Of a stretch of DNA of 64,000 bases, positions 1 to 11,020 are shown in pieces (the first letter of the stretch is position 1; every line of letters starts with the position of its first letter). The position numbers were made by a program, and so were the translations under genes. Below the pieces are notes generated by a model that had not been told where the DNA came from, did no database searches, and saw nothing but the letters and a program-made list of their open reading frames with translations. The stretch is from Candidula unifasciata (taxonomy: Eukaryota; Mollusca; Gastropoda; Stylommatophora; Geomitridae): NCBI GenBank assembly GCA_905116865.2, contig CAJHNH020000202.1, forward strand, positions 356,001-420,000, written 5' to 3'.

Positions 1-250
1 TTCCTTTGTCTTTTGTCCTATCATTACCATTGTTACCTAGTGTCGTGGTTTTTCTGTATTTGTCTTCTGCTTCGAGTGGCTTGTGTGACGGATTTGTTCA
101 CCTTTGTGCAAGTTTCAAATACACAATTTATTCACCTCTTGCTTGATTCTCCCCTCGCTCTCCTCACAGATGTTCTGCTGTAAAACATCTTATATGCAGT
201 TTGGTCTAGCCGCATTCATTAGTATCATTTTGTTCAATTTAATTTGAAGC
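1..250 (-). mobile_element. 3' fragment of RTE-like retrotransposon
   Basis: Diverged copy of the sequence at 19075-19400. Both read on the minus strand as the Arg/Lys-rich C-terminal part of an RTE-type reverse transcriptase (pattern ETVYSRTSGRKARY...RWI at the second copy). No open frame is intact. It lies beyond the likely 3' end of the receptor gene. Confidence 0.5.
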
Positions 251-1160
251 TCAGTATTTTTAAAGTGTCTTGGATTGACTATGGACTGTTTTTGGATGCA
301 TGTGGTATAATAAATGCTTTATGCATGCACACTTCTGATGAATCAGGTAAATTTCTTCTTTGTTGTCATCCTTTGAGCTGGTACCTGAAGATTTGATCAC
401 TCAGGAGACTTCCAGAATCTCATGGTGTATGGAACCAACAGGACAAATCCTAGATATCCCATTCATCTTCCAAAGAAGCTATAAGTGGGACACTTGTGAG
501 GGCAACACCTGCCAATTGTAACCTGCAGTCCTGTGCAGGTTAGGATGTTGTGTATTGACCTACCTCTATAATATTTGTAGGTGAATGGCCAGTGTATGAT
601 CTGGCCAACTTTACCAGATATATTATATTGTAGAACTAGCAGTTAGCTCATGGATATCACCAAGCAGAATAAAAAGACACCCGTACTTTAAGGCAAAGTC
701 ACAACTGTATAAAACAACATGGCTTACCTGTCAAATATTTCCATCATTCCTGGCCATTTTTTGGGTATCACATAAAATCTTTGAAACATTTAACCAACTA
801 TTGCTTCTCAAGAAATCCTCAATTCAGTTAGTGTGCAGTGATGTTAATATTTTACAGACATAATTTATAAATTACTGGAATGTTCAAGTAATCAACAAAA
901 CATCAACATTTTCACATTTTACTCAAAATAGCTGAATCTTGGAAACTATATACTAAGAAGATTATTTCCATTATTCTGAAAATCTGTGTATATTTATGCA
1001 TGCTGGGAAGTCATTTATATTTTTAAAAAGTTACTTTTAAATAATTTTTATTCAGAATACAGGAACTAACTTATACATTTAAAGTAATAAAAATGTGGTA
1101 TTGTGTTGCATATATAAAATTGTCCAGGTAATAAAACATAAAAAGCAGTAAGATCCAACT
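250..1160. other. AT-rich stretch, no gene seen
   Basis: Low-complexity AT-rich DNA with no credible coding frame, tandem array or transposon ends recognised. It lies just beyond the candidate poly(A) sites of the receptor gene. Confidence 0.5.
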
Positions 1161-1162
1161 GG

Positions 1163-1216
1163 TTTATTTTACATACGAATGTGGTTAATCTGCTAGGATT
1201 TATTTAGTTATTTATT
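1163..1216 (-). terminator. Candidate poly(A) signal cluster for the exon 11 isoform
   Basis: Minus-strand AATAAA hexamers lie at 1163-1168, 1199-1204 and 1211-1216 in very AT-rich sequence downstream of the stop at 1621. This is consistent with a 3' UTR of about 0.4-0.5 kb. AATAAA is common by chance in AT-rich DNA, so the exact site is not established. Confidence 0.35.
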
Positions 1217-1620
1217 TTGCATAGTATTTACAAATTAACCTGTTATCTATTTTGAACATTCAATAAATCTGATAACAGTCAGTCTAACTTTTCTGCACCT
1301 GCATATTGTTAACCTGTTAAAACTCCATCTGCCATTATTTTATTTAGGACACGTAGTACTTAATGAGATCAGTTCTATTCTATTTATCACTTGTACATGG
1401 TTAATCAGATTTCAGCTGTATATTAAAAAATACCTTATTACATCTGCACAATTTGTATCCTTCTGCTCCATTAATTCTGCAAACATGAAAATTGGCTTGT
1501 TAAAATAAACTCCTAACTACTGGTAAGCAGTCATGCAGTTATTACAGAGAACCCAGATTCCACATATGTTGGACTCTTTCATGTGGCAATAGCATCCATT
1601 TTGCCTGAAATCAGGTCAGC

Positions 1621-1765
1621 TTAGATAGATGTTCCCATATTGGGGTCACCCATTTCAATTCGGCTGTCCGTGCCGTCGTCAGCGTTGTAATGACGGCGCC
1701 GTGGCGGTTCTTCATCGTCATAGTCACGGCTTCGGTGTCTGCGCTCTTCACGCTCTTTTGGCTGT
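1621..1765 (-). CDS. IgSF receptor exon 11: terminal exon of PPRY isoform, PDZ-type C terminus
   Basis: 145 nt after acceptor ttatttcttctacag, entering in phase 2 after exon 10 and ending in TAA (1621-1623). It encodes residues 442-489 of the shorter isoform: an Arg-rich and Asp/Glu-rich stretch (SRDYDDEEPPRRRHY), then an acidic segment and the terminus MGTSI. The final Thr-Ser-Ile fits a class I PDZ ligand (S/T-x-hydrophobic). Total coding length with exons 1-8 and 10 is 1470 nt, a multiple of three. Several AATAAA signals (as TTTATT on the plus strand) occur 400-470 bp downstream. Confidence 0.85.
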
Positions 1766-2212
1766 CTGTAGAAGAAATAAGATAACCTTTAGCTTCAGAA
1801 CCCTATCTGGCAACAGCAATTACTACTTGTATTTATTACTTTTGCGGTGTAGGCTGGGGAGCTTTGAGGCTGCAGATTCATTGCTGCTTGGCTAGTGCTG
1901 TCGCCACAAACTGCGCACGTTAGGTTTTTTATTTTTTTTTGGGCCTCTGACAGAAAACAGAAATTAATCTATGACCTTATTTCTCTGATCTCCTCACTTT
2001 AAAAAAATGCATCCCATGTTATATTCATGATTTTTCTCAGATTGTTTTCAAAATCAAGTGCGTTGCCAAATGGCAAACAATAATGCTTCTTTTATACCTC
2101 AAGAGAATTCCCAAAGGAATGTATTGATCCATTCATGGATATTTTTCCAATGTCATGATAATAGACATCAACTACCAAATTAGAATATTTAACATCGAAT
2201 CATAACTAATGC

Positions 2213-2383
2213 ACAGAGCAGGGCTATTTAAACAGATACGGCCCGCGGAAGCCTAGCAAGTGGCCCTCTGGTCATTGTCAGTTATTTTGTATTAATAATC
2301 TTTCTATACCTGGGCTCGGATTTCTGGCCCGTGATGATCTCCAATTTCAAAACTGTGGCCCCTGGGTAAACTTAGCTGAACAG
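2213..2383. mobile_element. hAT-type MITE (relative of the 46983-50228 element)
   Basis: Begins CAGGGCTATTTAAAC and ends in TTAGCTGAACAGCCCTG, matching the inverted ends CAGGSCTATTCAACT of the larger hAT copy. The internal GCCTAGCAAGTGGCCC and the right part (GTGGCCC...GGGTAAACTTAG) also match it. There is no coding capacity. The 8 bp on either side do not match, so the target duplication is not confirmed. It lies in intron 10. Confidence 0.7.
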
Positions 2384-2389
2384 CCCTGG

Positions 2390-2640
2390 CATTTTTCTTC
2401 TTCTGAACCAGAAGCACTTGAGCATAGCTCATCTGGCTCAGTGTTTGGAGCATCGAGGCCCTTCAGCCTTGGTGCCATGCACACTGTTAGTCTGGGGAGT
2501 GTGTGACTTTTCTGCCATCCCCTGGCTTGAACCCGATGCCAGACATGCATGGGGATTGTCACCCGACGTCCAACGTGCTATCAACCATGCAGGAGTGCTG
2601 GGCAATAGCCCTGGCACAGTACACAGACATAAAGAATGAC
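2390..2640. other. Unassigned moderately GC-rich segment between two transposons
   Basis: Non-repetitive within this window. Open frames on both strands have no recognisable motif. It could be part of an older interspersed repeat. Confidence 0.3.
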
Positions 2641-2956
2641 TTAAACAATTATGTCTGAGGACTGCAGGAGTGACCAGAAGGGATGAAATCAGAAATGAGA
2701 TTGTAAGATTAAAAAAAGTTGGCATAGAACCAATTCTAAATTATTTACAAAGTCAACAAAATGCTGTACCACACAGAGCAAACACAAAAAGAGGTCGTAG
2801 AGCAGAGAGAAGACCAAGAACAGGATGGAAAGATAACATGATAACAACTTTACAACAGCACTGTGTGTCTATAGTCAAGTCAGCCAGAACAGCACCTCAT
2901 ATCTCCCTCGACACTGAAGAGGTAACAGAGAAAGTAAAAAAGAAAAAACAGAGTTA
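2641..2956 (+). mobile_element. RTE-type retrotransposon 3' fragment (subfamily with AAG-rich tail)
   Basis: Reads as the C-terminal part of an RTE reverse transcriptase: TRRDEIRNEIVRLKKVGIEP, then an Arg-rich GRRAERRPRTGWKDN stretch, ending in a Lys/AAG-rich tail. The same Arg-rich segment and tail occur at 52557-52759. It is 5' truncated and decayed. Confidence 0.65.
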
Positions 2957-3146
2957 AGAAACAAACTCTAGTTAATTGGGAGGTTTAGAAAAGATGCTAG
3001 CAGGAGACTGAAAGGATACAAATCAAGAAATCCTGAAGGCAATATATCAAATTCACTTGTACTGAAACTCCCAGGCCTAAAAGATAACAGGAAGATTTAA
3101 AAAAAAAAAAAAAATTAATCAAGGAAATTAAACAGTGAAATGATAT

Positions 3147-3431
3147 TCTTCATCTTCTTCGCGTTCACCAGCTGTAAATTCCAGTGGAAAGTTCTGGTTG
3201 TTCGTCCACTTCTGGACTGCAGTCCTGTTCCAGAACCTGAGTGTTGCATGTGCATCCGTTTTACAGATCTGACTAATTTGTATGCAGACTGCTGGTTCCT
3301 TGCCTCTTAGGCAGATGCATTCCAACTTGGAAGGAAGCTCCCAATTAGTCGGCTCTTACGGAACGCTTTTGGGTAGGCAGTGGGTCTATTCTTTTTTCCC
3401 TATAACAGGGCCCCGGAACCCACACGGGGAG
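3147..3431 (-). mobile_element. SINE-like repeat B, copy 1
   Basis: About 280 bp. The element reads (minus strand) from CCCCGTGTGGGTTCCGGGGC through GACCCACTGCCTACC and GAGTCGACTAATTGGGAG to a tail of GAAGAAGAAGA after GGTGAACGC. About a dozen copies occur in both orientations in this window. No tRNA-like head is obvious and no protein is encoded. Intronic. Confidence 0.75.
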
Positions 3432-3594
3432 GAAGTGATATTAATGGGGAGGAAAAGGGATGAACTTCAAGCAATAGCAAAAGATAAAAGAATGATCTGG
3501 CGTCAGTTGGTTGAGGGCCTGTGCTGCACTGGAGGATAAAAGAAAGATGAAATCTGGAAATGAAAAAAAAATGTATTTTTAAAACTATATTTAC

Positions 3595-3812
3595 CTGCGG
3601 CCTTGGTTAGTATTTCTGTCATTTTTCTCATTTCTTTCCCTTTCTTCTTCATCATATCCTCTATTCTGGCGACCTCTCTTCACTTCTTTCTCATAGCGTG
3701 GGGGTCCCTGGGCATCAGATTCAGCATTAGCATAGCGAGGAGGCCCTTTGGAAACAGAATCTCTGGAATCGTAGGAAGTGTCCAGGGCCTCGTTGGTCGT
3801 GCCAGTGGGAAT
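3595..3812 (-). CDS. IgSF receptor exon 10: alternative cytoplasmic exon with two PPRY motifs
   Basis: 218 nt after acceptor tttccttatttcaag, entering in phase 0 and leaving in phase 2 at CCGCAG|GTAAAT. Entering in phase 1 quickly meets a stop, so the link is to exon 8 (phase 0). It encodes residues 370-441 of the shorter isoform. GPPRY occurs twice (PPRY at 393-396 and 406-409); PPxY is the classic ligand of WW domains, for example in NEDD4-type ubiquitin ligases. The second half is very charged (DEEERERNEK). It has no ITIM. The usage order relative to exon 9 cannot be seen from genomic sequence. Confidence 0.85.
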
Positions 3813-4350
3813 CTTGAAATAAGGAAAAAATTCAGAAATAAGACATTTATTGTGATTTTTAACTTTAGAAAAGAACTTGTTTATTTGGTTGAACTATCCA
3901 TCTCAATGAAAACACAAACTTATTAGAAGAAAAACTCTGTGGGTTCTCAGAAACTAATTTGGGAGGCAGACCTACTACTCCTTAATAAGCATTTAATAAA
4001 TGTGAACTATAGAAGAGCTTGCTGAAATTGGATGTGTTGGAAAATTGCAGATATTGTAAACTAGCTACCACAACATTAAATGCCATCTTTCCTTTAAAGA
4101 GAGAAGCACACAGAAAGTGAAAGAAAGTGAAAGTACATAAATTACTCACAAGACCCCATTATAACAGTCGACAAAGCACAGGAAAAAAAAAAAGAAGAAG
4201 CGATTTTTAGACTTTTTCCTGGATACTGTTGATTATAAATCCATTTCTACAAATTGAAAAATTTAAAGCTCACAGAATTGACCAGTGAACTTCATAATTT
4301 TTAGACTTTACCCAGTCACAGAAACTTGAAAAATGATTAGTTCACCTATG
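3813..4350. other. Intron sequence, nothing recognised
   Basis: AT-rich intron sequence upstream of exon 10 with short purine runs only. Confidence 0.4.
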
Positions 4351-4351
4351 T

Positions 4352-4893
4352 TCTAAAGTTCCATGTCTGAACGCAGTGGTTTCAAGTTCCATGTCTGAAC
4401 ATAGTGGTCTTAAGTTCCATGGTTGAACATAGTGGTCTAAAGTTCCATGTATCAACACTGTGGCCTAAAGTTCCATGTATCAACACAGTGGTCTTAAGTT
4501 CCATGTATCAACACAGTGGTCTAAAGTTCCATGTATCAACACAGTGGTATAAAGTTTCATGTATCAACACTGTGGTCTAAAGTTCCATGTATCAACACAG
4601 TGGTCTAAAGTTCCATGTATCAACACTGTGGTCTAAAGTTCCATGTATCAACACAGTGGTCTAAAGTTCCATGTATCAACACTGTGGTCTGACGTTTCAC
4701 ATTTGAACACAGTGGTCTAAAGTTCCATATTTGAACACAGTGGTCTGAAGTTTCACATTTGAGCACAGTGGTCTAATGTTTCATGTATAAAATTAGTGGT
4801 CTAAAGTTCCATGTATCAACACAGTGATCTAAAGTTCCAGGTATCAAGACACTGGTCTAAAGCTCCATGTATCAAAACAGGGGTCTAAAACAG
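4352..4893. repeat. 28-bp minisatellite, about 19 units
   Basis: Tandem units built on CTAAAGTTCCATGTATCAAC followed by ACAGTGGT. Edge units differ (TTTGAACACAG, CTGAACGCAG) while central units are nearly identical, as expected for unequal exchange. It lies in the intron between exons 8 and 10. Confidence 0.9.
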
Positions 4894-4985
4894 TGTTTTT
4901 CAACCTGTGGGCAAGTCCAGGTGGGCCACCAAAGATTTGTACTTCATCACCTTACAGTCTCTAGAATCAACACTTTTGATGAGAA
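4893..4985 (+). mobile_element. hAT-like terminal sequence between two minisatellites
   Basis: Starts CAGTGTTTTTCAACCTGTGG, a sequence typical of hAT (Charlie-type) terminal repeats, followed by GGTGGGCCACC. No opposite end was found, so it is a single end left between two tandem arrays. Confidence 0.4.
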
Positions 4986-4988
4986 TAA

Positions 4989-5447
4989 AACATGCACAGA
5001 TCTTAGACACATGCACAAATCCTGGACACATGCACAGATCCTGGACACATGTACAGATCCTGGACACATGTAAAAATCCTGGACACATGTACAGATCCTG
5101 GACACATGTACAGATCCTGGACACATGTACAGATCCTGGACACATGTACAGATCCTGGACACATGCACAGATCCTGGACACATGTACAAATTCTGGACAC
5201 ATGTACAGATCCTGGACACATGCACAGATCCTGGACACATGTACAGATCGTGGACACATGTACAGATCCTGGACACATGAACAGATCCTAGACACATGAA
5301 TAGATCCTGGACACACATACAGATCCTGGACATACATACAGATCCTGGACACATGTACAGATCCAGGACATATGTACAGATCCTAGAAACATGTACAGAT
5401 CCTGGATATATGCACAGATCCTAGACACACGTACAGATCCTGGACAC
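4989..5447. repeat. 19-bp minisatellite, about 24 units
   Basis: Units of ACAGATCCTGGACACATGT with a few changes. The unit length is not a multiple of three and contains no stop, so open frames of 80-150 codons appear in several frames. These are artefacts of periodicity, not genes. Confidence 0.93.
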
Positions 5448-5734
5448 CCCATTTAACTGCATACAACAGAAAAGCATGATGACTGTTTCCCTTGAAAATG
5501 ACAGTCCACATAAGGGCAACCTTTGGATCAGCAATCCCTACTTAAAAGATATGAGATCATGAGCACTTGATCATTATGAAAAACAAAAGCTGATCAAGCT
5601 TCTTCTGATGTCATTTTTGTGCCCAAACATAAAATGCAATCATCATCTGAGTTGTGGATATCATTTGATACAGAATATCCATTTCTGAGGTATAGAGTTA
5701 CCAGATTTTTGACTTGTGCAGATTCCCAGTATGT

Positions 5735-6125
5735 GTTCTAGGGTCCCATTTTAGGGGAAAAGAGAAGAGACCCACTGCCCACCTTGCAACGCAACAAGCA
5801 AAGCATAAAAAATAAAAGTATACCAGTTAGAAATGTTTTCTATGTTGGAGTGCATCTACCTTAGAGGTCAACTGTCACTACTGTCTATATGTAACACTTT
5901 TTAAGGTGGTGTAAGACAAGGGTGTCGTGAGCTTGAGAATTTAGGGCCACACATCAAGTGCTGTCACCACCGACTGTGCAGGTTAGGACGTTTAAATATG
6001 CCCCCCCCCCCCCCCCCTTTCCCGACAGAAAAACTAACTGAGAGGTACATGCAAAAACTCAAATTCTGGAACAAGATTTAATTCCAGAATTGGACGAACA
6101 AACAAAACTTTCCCGCAGAGTTTGC
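5735..6125 (+). mobile_element. SINE-like repeat B, split copy
   Basis: The left part (GGGTCCCATTTTAGGGGAAA, GACCCACTGCCCACC) and right part (TGCAAAAACTCAAATTCTGG to AGCATGAAGAAG) belong to repeat B. They are separated by about 230 bp that include a C17 run and a segment (GTGCTGTCACCACC) related to the SINE at 38593-38760. The copy is old or was interrupted by another insertion. Confidence 0.5.
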
Positions 6126-6149
6126 AGCTAGTAAGCATGAAGAAGGTAT

Positions 6150-6700
6150 GCCAGGACATTGTTTATAATGTAACTATAGTAACGCAGGAGATACAGCAAA
6201 ATATGGCAGGACATTAAAAAAATTTTTTTTTTTCACTTTCTACAAATTATATTTTTGTGCCCGTGCATTGTTTGTGCCCTTAATTTGTATAATTCACAAT
6301 GCGTAAACATTGTTTTAAAGAAACAACGTATGGAGATATTCATCCATAGCCGAACAACACTGGCAGTACGAATAAAACTTTAAACATTACTCTCACTAAT
6401 TCATTGTATAATCTCACATACTTGCATCACTTTTGTTGTTCTCATTCAATCAATATAGTAAATAATTGCAATAAAAGAAAACCGATGAAAACCAGTTTGT
6501 AAATCTGTATATATTCTTTTTGTTGTTGTTGATGCAAGGTATTAAATATATTTACAAAGCATAATTATTGAATGCAGATCACAACTTAAATTTAAATGTA
6601 CAAAACTAATTGCCCCCCACCCCAAAAAAAAAAAATCATGTAATAGTTAAAGCAGAATAATTGATAGCAAAATAAAAGTAACAGAAAATATGATCTATAT
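6150..6700. other. AT-rich intron sequence, nothing recognised
   Basis: Contains homopolymer A runs and no credible coding or repeat structure. Confidence 0.4.
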
Positions 6701-6705
6701 ATAAA

Positions 6706-6885
6706 GTAAAGTTAAATTACGGGTACGTTCCACGCCACTGGTTGATCAGGCATATGGTGCTATGCTCATATTAACAGGCCAGTCAACATTCAATACGTGA
6801 TGTGATCAACAGCACATTGGTCATCTCAGCCTTGATTTCCCAGTACATTTCCTGGAACCTAGTTAAGGCTAGGTGAGCCGGGGAG
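6706..6885 (-). mobile_element. SINE A, degraded copy
   Basis: Collinear with the better copy at 58375-58616: a GGCATATGG(G) motif, GTGATGTGATCA in place of GTGATGTGGTCA, and the GGCTAGG block in the same order. It has diverged strongly and its tRNA-like head is not recognisable. Confidence 0.5.
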
Positions 6886-6899
6886 CCCTTGGGTTAATT

Positions 6900-8515
6900 A
6901 TTTGCCATAAGAAAGCTCATTTGAGTCACATATGGTTGTGAAACAGCCCCATAAAGTCGATATATGACCATTTCTGTAGTGACCTCTTCTATATATATTT
7001 AAAAAAAAACCCAGCGTGGCTAAATGCCGTTGGTTTTAATTGTGCCACTGTAGTGTTTAGGAGGTCTGGACGCGAAAATGTTAAAAAAGTATTGCATTAA
7101 GGTGTTCCCTTGTGACCCCAATACTTAAAAAAAAAAAAAAGTACGGTTAGGTTGACTTAAATTTTTGTGTAAGCCGCAGTGATATAGGTCATGGGGTCAC
7201 TGCATGAGATACCATATTTACATTTATTATTGGACCCAGGAAATGTATTTAATTGAATGCTTCATTCTGTTTTCGTTTATTGATCAAAAAATGTATATTT
7301 CTTTATTTTTTTCAAAACTGAAAATGTCATCAATAAAATTTGTAAACAATTTATTAGGTACTTTTTAAAAAATTACAATTAAATCTGAAATACCCACGGG
7401 TCAAGTTAGCCCCCCCCCTTAATCTTTAAAAAAAATCTTAGGCAAAAGGGTTAAATCTGCTTCAATGTAGACTGAACCCATAACCTAAGGGCTTATAGGC
7501 AAGCATATGGTCTCCGCGTTGCTTAGACTTGAAGATTAAACAATCCATAGAAGTTGGAAGATTTATAATAATCAAAAAATTGGATGCATAGAATTAACAC
7601 ATTTCCAACCAAGATTTATACTAACACGCGACCACTTTTACCTCCTCCAGAACTACAGCATTTAATAGACTGTCTCACTACCAGAAGTGGCCAGATTTAG
7701 TCTTCTGAGGGTGACAGGGTTAAAACAAAATAAGTTACAAGAGGTGTTAATTAGGAAGTTCAGAGGCGGGAAAGGACAAGTCATACACACATGCAGCTGA
7801 ACACTTCCACCAAAGTCATTACTGGCAAATAAAACAACAGGAATCATGAACTGAAACAAATTATCAGCAGTGCCGTACAGATCGGGAGTGTGGAAAAAAA
7901 ACAGGAGCAAGAAGAGCTGCAGGGATAAAATATCAACAAAGATTTTGAAAAACGAAGAAAACAAAAATATGAAAACCTAAGATTAGGAGGGAAAAAAAAT
8001 AGATAAAGGTATGATGAACATTTATCCAATGAACGCTCTGTGGGCGACAGCTGCACTGACCATATTTACAACCCAGGACATTTCCTGGTACAAATTTTGG
8101 ATCCGATCAACCTGGAAGATTGGTCTTTTAAAGAAAAAAAAAAACTTTCCCTGAAAGGTTGGATATGTTTGCGACTTAACTAAAACAGCTCTCATACTAA
8201 GATCCAAACAGTAAAATGATTACAATCACAATAAAAGTTATACACTTCACATTAAAAAATGAATGCCCAGTTGTGAAGTAAAAACACATTCTTTCTGCAT
8301 AAAATTAGACTGGGATATCTTATGATAAATATGCAAAGTGCCACTTCTGGAACACCAAAGTACATTTGCAACTTAATAAAAACAAAAATTATTTTCAAGA
8401 AGCTTAACAATTATGAACATCATCAGAAAAATGAAGTCTATTAAAAAAAATTATTTAGCTGTATCATAATGTAAAAAATAAACGCATGAAAAACTTTTGA
8501 AACTGCATTTATTAA
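6900..8515. other. AT-rich intron stretch without recognised genes
   Basis: Only decayed sequence. Two GGGTTAA sites (near 7450 and 7717) resemble ends of TTAA-type elements, but no partner ends were matched. Confidence 0.35.
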
Positions 8516-8539
8516 TTAACAGAGAGGATAAGTTAAATC

Positions 8540-8813
8540 TTCTTCTTCTTCGCGCTTACCGGCTGTGAACTCCGGCGAAAGTTCTGGTTGTTCACCCATT
8601 TCTGGACTGCAGTCCTGTTCCAGAACCTGAGTGTTGCGTGTGCACCTGTTTGACAGATCTGTATGCAGACTGTTGGTTTCTTGCCTCTCAGGCAGATGCA
8701 CTCCGACTTTGAAGGAAGCTCCCAATTAGTTGACTCTTACGACATGCTTTTTGGTAGGCAGTGGGTCTATTCTTGTTTTCCCCATAGTAGGGCCCCCGAA
8801 CCCACACAGGGGA
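8540..8813 (-). mobile_element. SINE-like repeat B, copy
   Basis: Near full-length copy. On the plus strand it starts TTCTTCTTCGCGCTTACC and ends GAACCCACACAGGGG. It is slightly shortened in the middle relative to the copy at 3147-3431. Intronic. Confidence 0.75.
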
Positions 8814-8819
8814 TAAGTT

Positions 8820-9440
8820 AAATGAATTCAATTTTCTTCCACAGCTTAATGCTTACATCACCACCGTTTCTTCTGAGGGTAAGCGACGCTACATGTTATC
8901 AGAGCCTTTTTTCATTTTTTTTTTCTAATACGAGTCTTTTGGTCCCAATTACCAGACAGATTTTAAAAAACAACCAATTTACGAAGTTGAATTAGACAGA
9001 AGACTACAGAATATTACAGACCAGAGCATGGTGGTAAAAATAGGAAGAAAGTCAATAAAAAAAAAATGTTTGCATATTTTATGTTTGTTTTATTATAGAA
9101 AGTATATTTCAAGGCAAGGAACAGACTCAAAACTTTGTGACAACTGGCAAGATCGATGGGCAGAAGGCAGGGTGAAGGAATGGAGATAGCTACCATAATT
9201 TCAAAGGGCAGCACCTGAGCACTGGCGTTGTCTACGATTTTACTGATTGTCTAGGATAGTGAATTATGACCACTTATGCTTATCGGCATGGCACAAAGGG
9301 AGGATGATGATGATGATGATGATATGTGCTTTTCATCAGAAAAAAAAGGGGGGGGGGGTGGTGGCCTAAAAATTGATTAGAAACCACTGATCTAGATGTT
9401 TTTCTGAAGAAGGACTCATATATATATATATATTTTTATG
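8820..9440. other. Intron stretch with a (GAT)n tract
   Basis: A (GATGAT)n tract at 9303-9322 resembles the tail of RTE-type elements in this window, but upstream coding remains are too decayed to assign. A G-run lies at about 9350-9358. Confidence 0.35.
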
Positions 9441-9469
9441 GGAGTGGTCGTGGCGTTGGCGTCTAAACA

Positions 9470-9645
9470 GCCATCTGCGGATCAGACAGAGAAGCCGTGT
9501 GGCTTATTCAAACCTCAATGAAGACAAAACTGTATGGTACACAAGGAGATCTGGACTACACAATAGCTTTCATAAAGACTACAGACCTCCTGATATGTTT
9601 TCTAACAGAAGGATCAAAGAAGAAAAAGAAGAAGAAGAAATAGGT
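9470..9645 (+). mobile_element. 3' end of an RNase H-bearing non-LTR element (family 2)
   Basis: Shares its last about 150 bp with the better copy at 20851-21349: GACAAAACTGTATGGTACAC, the CACAATAGCTTTCATAAAG block and an AAGAAGAAG tail. It is 5' truncated. Like that copy, it sits next to a minisatellite. Confidence 0.7.
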
Positions 9646-9708
9646 TATAAGAGGCATTTAAGGAGGCATAGCTTGCAAAGCCAGCTATCATGGTTATGTG
9701 CTCTGAAT

Positions 9709-9835
9709 GTGACAATGTGCTCTGAAAGTATGAAAATGTGCTCTGGAGTGTGAAAATGTACTCTGAAAGTGTGAAAATGTGCTCTGAAGGTGTGAAAATG
9801 TGCTCTGAAGGTGTGAAAATGTGCTCTTAGGTGTG
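9709..9835. repeat. 21-bp minisatellite, about 6 units
   Basis: Units of AATGTGCTCTGAAGGTGTGA with minor changes. The 7-codon periodicity creates open frames on the minus strand; they are not considered genes. Confidence 0.88.
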
Positions 9836-9849
9836 AAATCGCACTTGAT

Positions 9850-10480
9850 AAAGATCGCTGCTCCACTAGAACAGAGAAGACAGAAACAGCATGGATACAG
9901 ATGTCCCAAACTGGAGGCTAAACATGCCCATAATAAATATCCATTACTGAATTAAAAAAAAAAAAAAAAACAGTGTACATCTCAATTATAACCTGGGTGG
10001 GTTGAACAGGGTATTGTTGTTTAAATTATAATTACCATTCCCTGAAAACTTGTCTGTAATGACTAGTTTAGTACCAGTACATTCGGGATAACTAAAATAC
10101 AATCACACATAATGAGCCGATGAAAAATATTTAAGTCACACTTAATAATGATTGTGTAAAGTGAATGAAAAAACCTCAACATTATATCCCTGAAAACATT
10201 AACATTACAGCCCTTCAAAAAATCAAATGGAAAAAGATGGTGAAAAACGTTTTCTCTGATTATGTATGCATTGGTAAGAATGTATGCATGTTTTAATTGT
10301 GTTTAGTTTATATACATGTTAGATCGCACTGTTGTGAAAACTTTCTTAGTTATAATTTAAAACTGCAACTGTTCACAACAACCCCGAACTATTAAAAATA
10401 GCTATAAAAATGTGCATATAAAAAAAGTATTTTTCTCAGTTCGACTTGCACTTGTTATGTGTAATACTATTGGCTGAATC
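9850..10480. other. AT-rich stretch, nothing recognised
   Basis: Poly-A run near 9955 and AT-rich unique sequence. It may be just beyond the end of the ITIM isoform transcript. Confidence 0.35.
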
Positions 10481-10485
10481 AAATG

Positions 10486-10491
10486 TTTAAT
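10486..10491 (-). terminator. Candidate poly(A) signal (ATTAAA) for the ITIM isoform
   Basis: A minus-strand ATTAAA lies 530 bp downstream of the exon 9 stop. No AATAAA was seen between it and the stop. If used, the 3' UTR would contain the whole 27-bp minisatellite. This is weak evidence by itself. Confidence 0.25.
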
Positions 10492-10602
10492 AAATGCATC
10501 ATTATACTGGATTCAAATCAATTAACATGGAATCATGTGAAACAGAAATCAATTTAAGTTGAGCCACTTTTGTGTTTTGAATTTTTTTTAAAAAATATAT
10601 AC

Positions 10603-10880
10603 AGAAAACTGTTAACATTTGTTTACAATAGAAAACTGTTAACATTTGTTTACAACAGAAAACTGTTAACATTTGTTTACAATAGAAAACTGTTAACATT
10701 TGTTTACAACAGAAAACTGTTAACATTTGTTTACAACAGAAAACTGTTAACATTTGTTTACAATAGAAAACTGTTAACATTTGCTTACAACAGAAAACTG
10801 TTAACATTTGTTTACAACAGAAAACTGTTAACATTTGTTTACAACAGAAAACTGTTAACATTTGTTTACAACAGAAAACC
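10603..10880. repeat. 27-bp minisatellite, about 10 units, in putative 3' UTR
   Basis: Units of GAAAACTGTTAACATTTG followed by TTTACAACA (or AATA). The 27-bp period keeps frames open on both strands (9-residue repeats). It lies 140-420 bp downstream of the exon 9 stop, so it would be transcribed in the 3' UTR of the ITIM isoform if that ends at 10486. Confidence 0.92.
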
Positions 10881-11020
10881 AGTAATGACAACAAACAATG
10901 CTGCATTTGATAAAACTTTTCAAAAAGAAAAAAGTAAAATCTTAGTCATGTTGTCCAGATTTTCTCAAAATGCTAGTTAACATTAGCTTCACTTTTTGAA
11001 TATAGCTAGACATGTTCATT

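Noticed and set aside
42..250. Coding exon at the left edge of the window
   Set aside because: Related to the RTE-like fragment at 19075-19400, with no splice sites in phase with exon 11.
4900..5354. Open frames of 130-150 codons across the 19-bp array
   Set aside because: Periodicity artefact; frames occur in several registers on both strands.
10502..10980. Two 134-136 codon frames across the 27-bp array
   Set aside because: Same cause; each is a simple 9-residue repeat, mirrored on the other strand.
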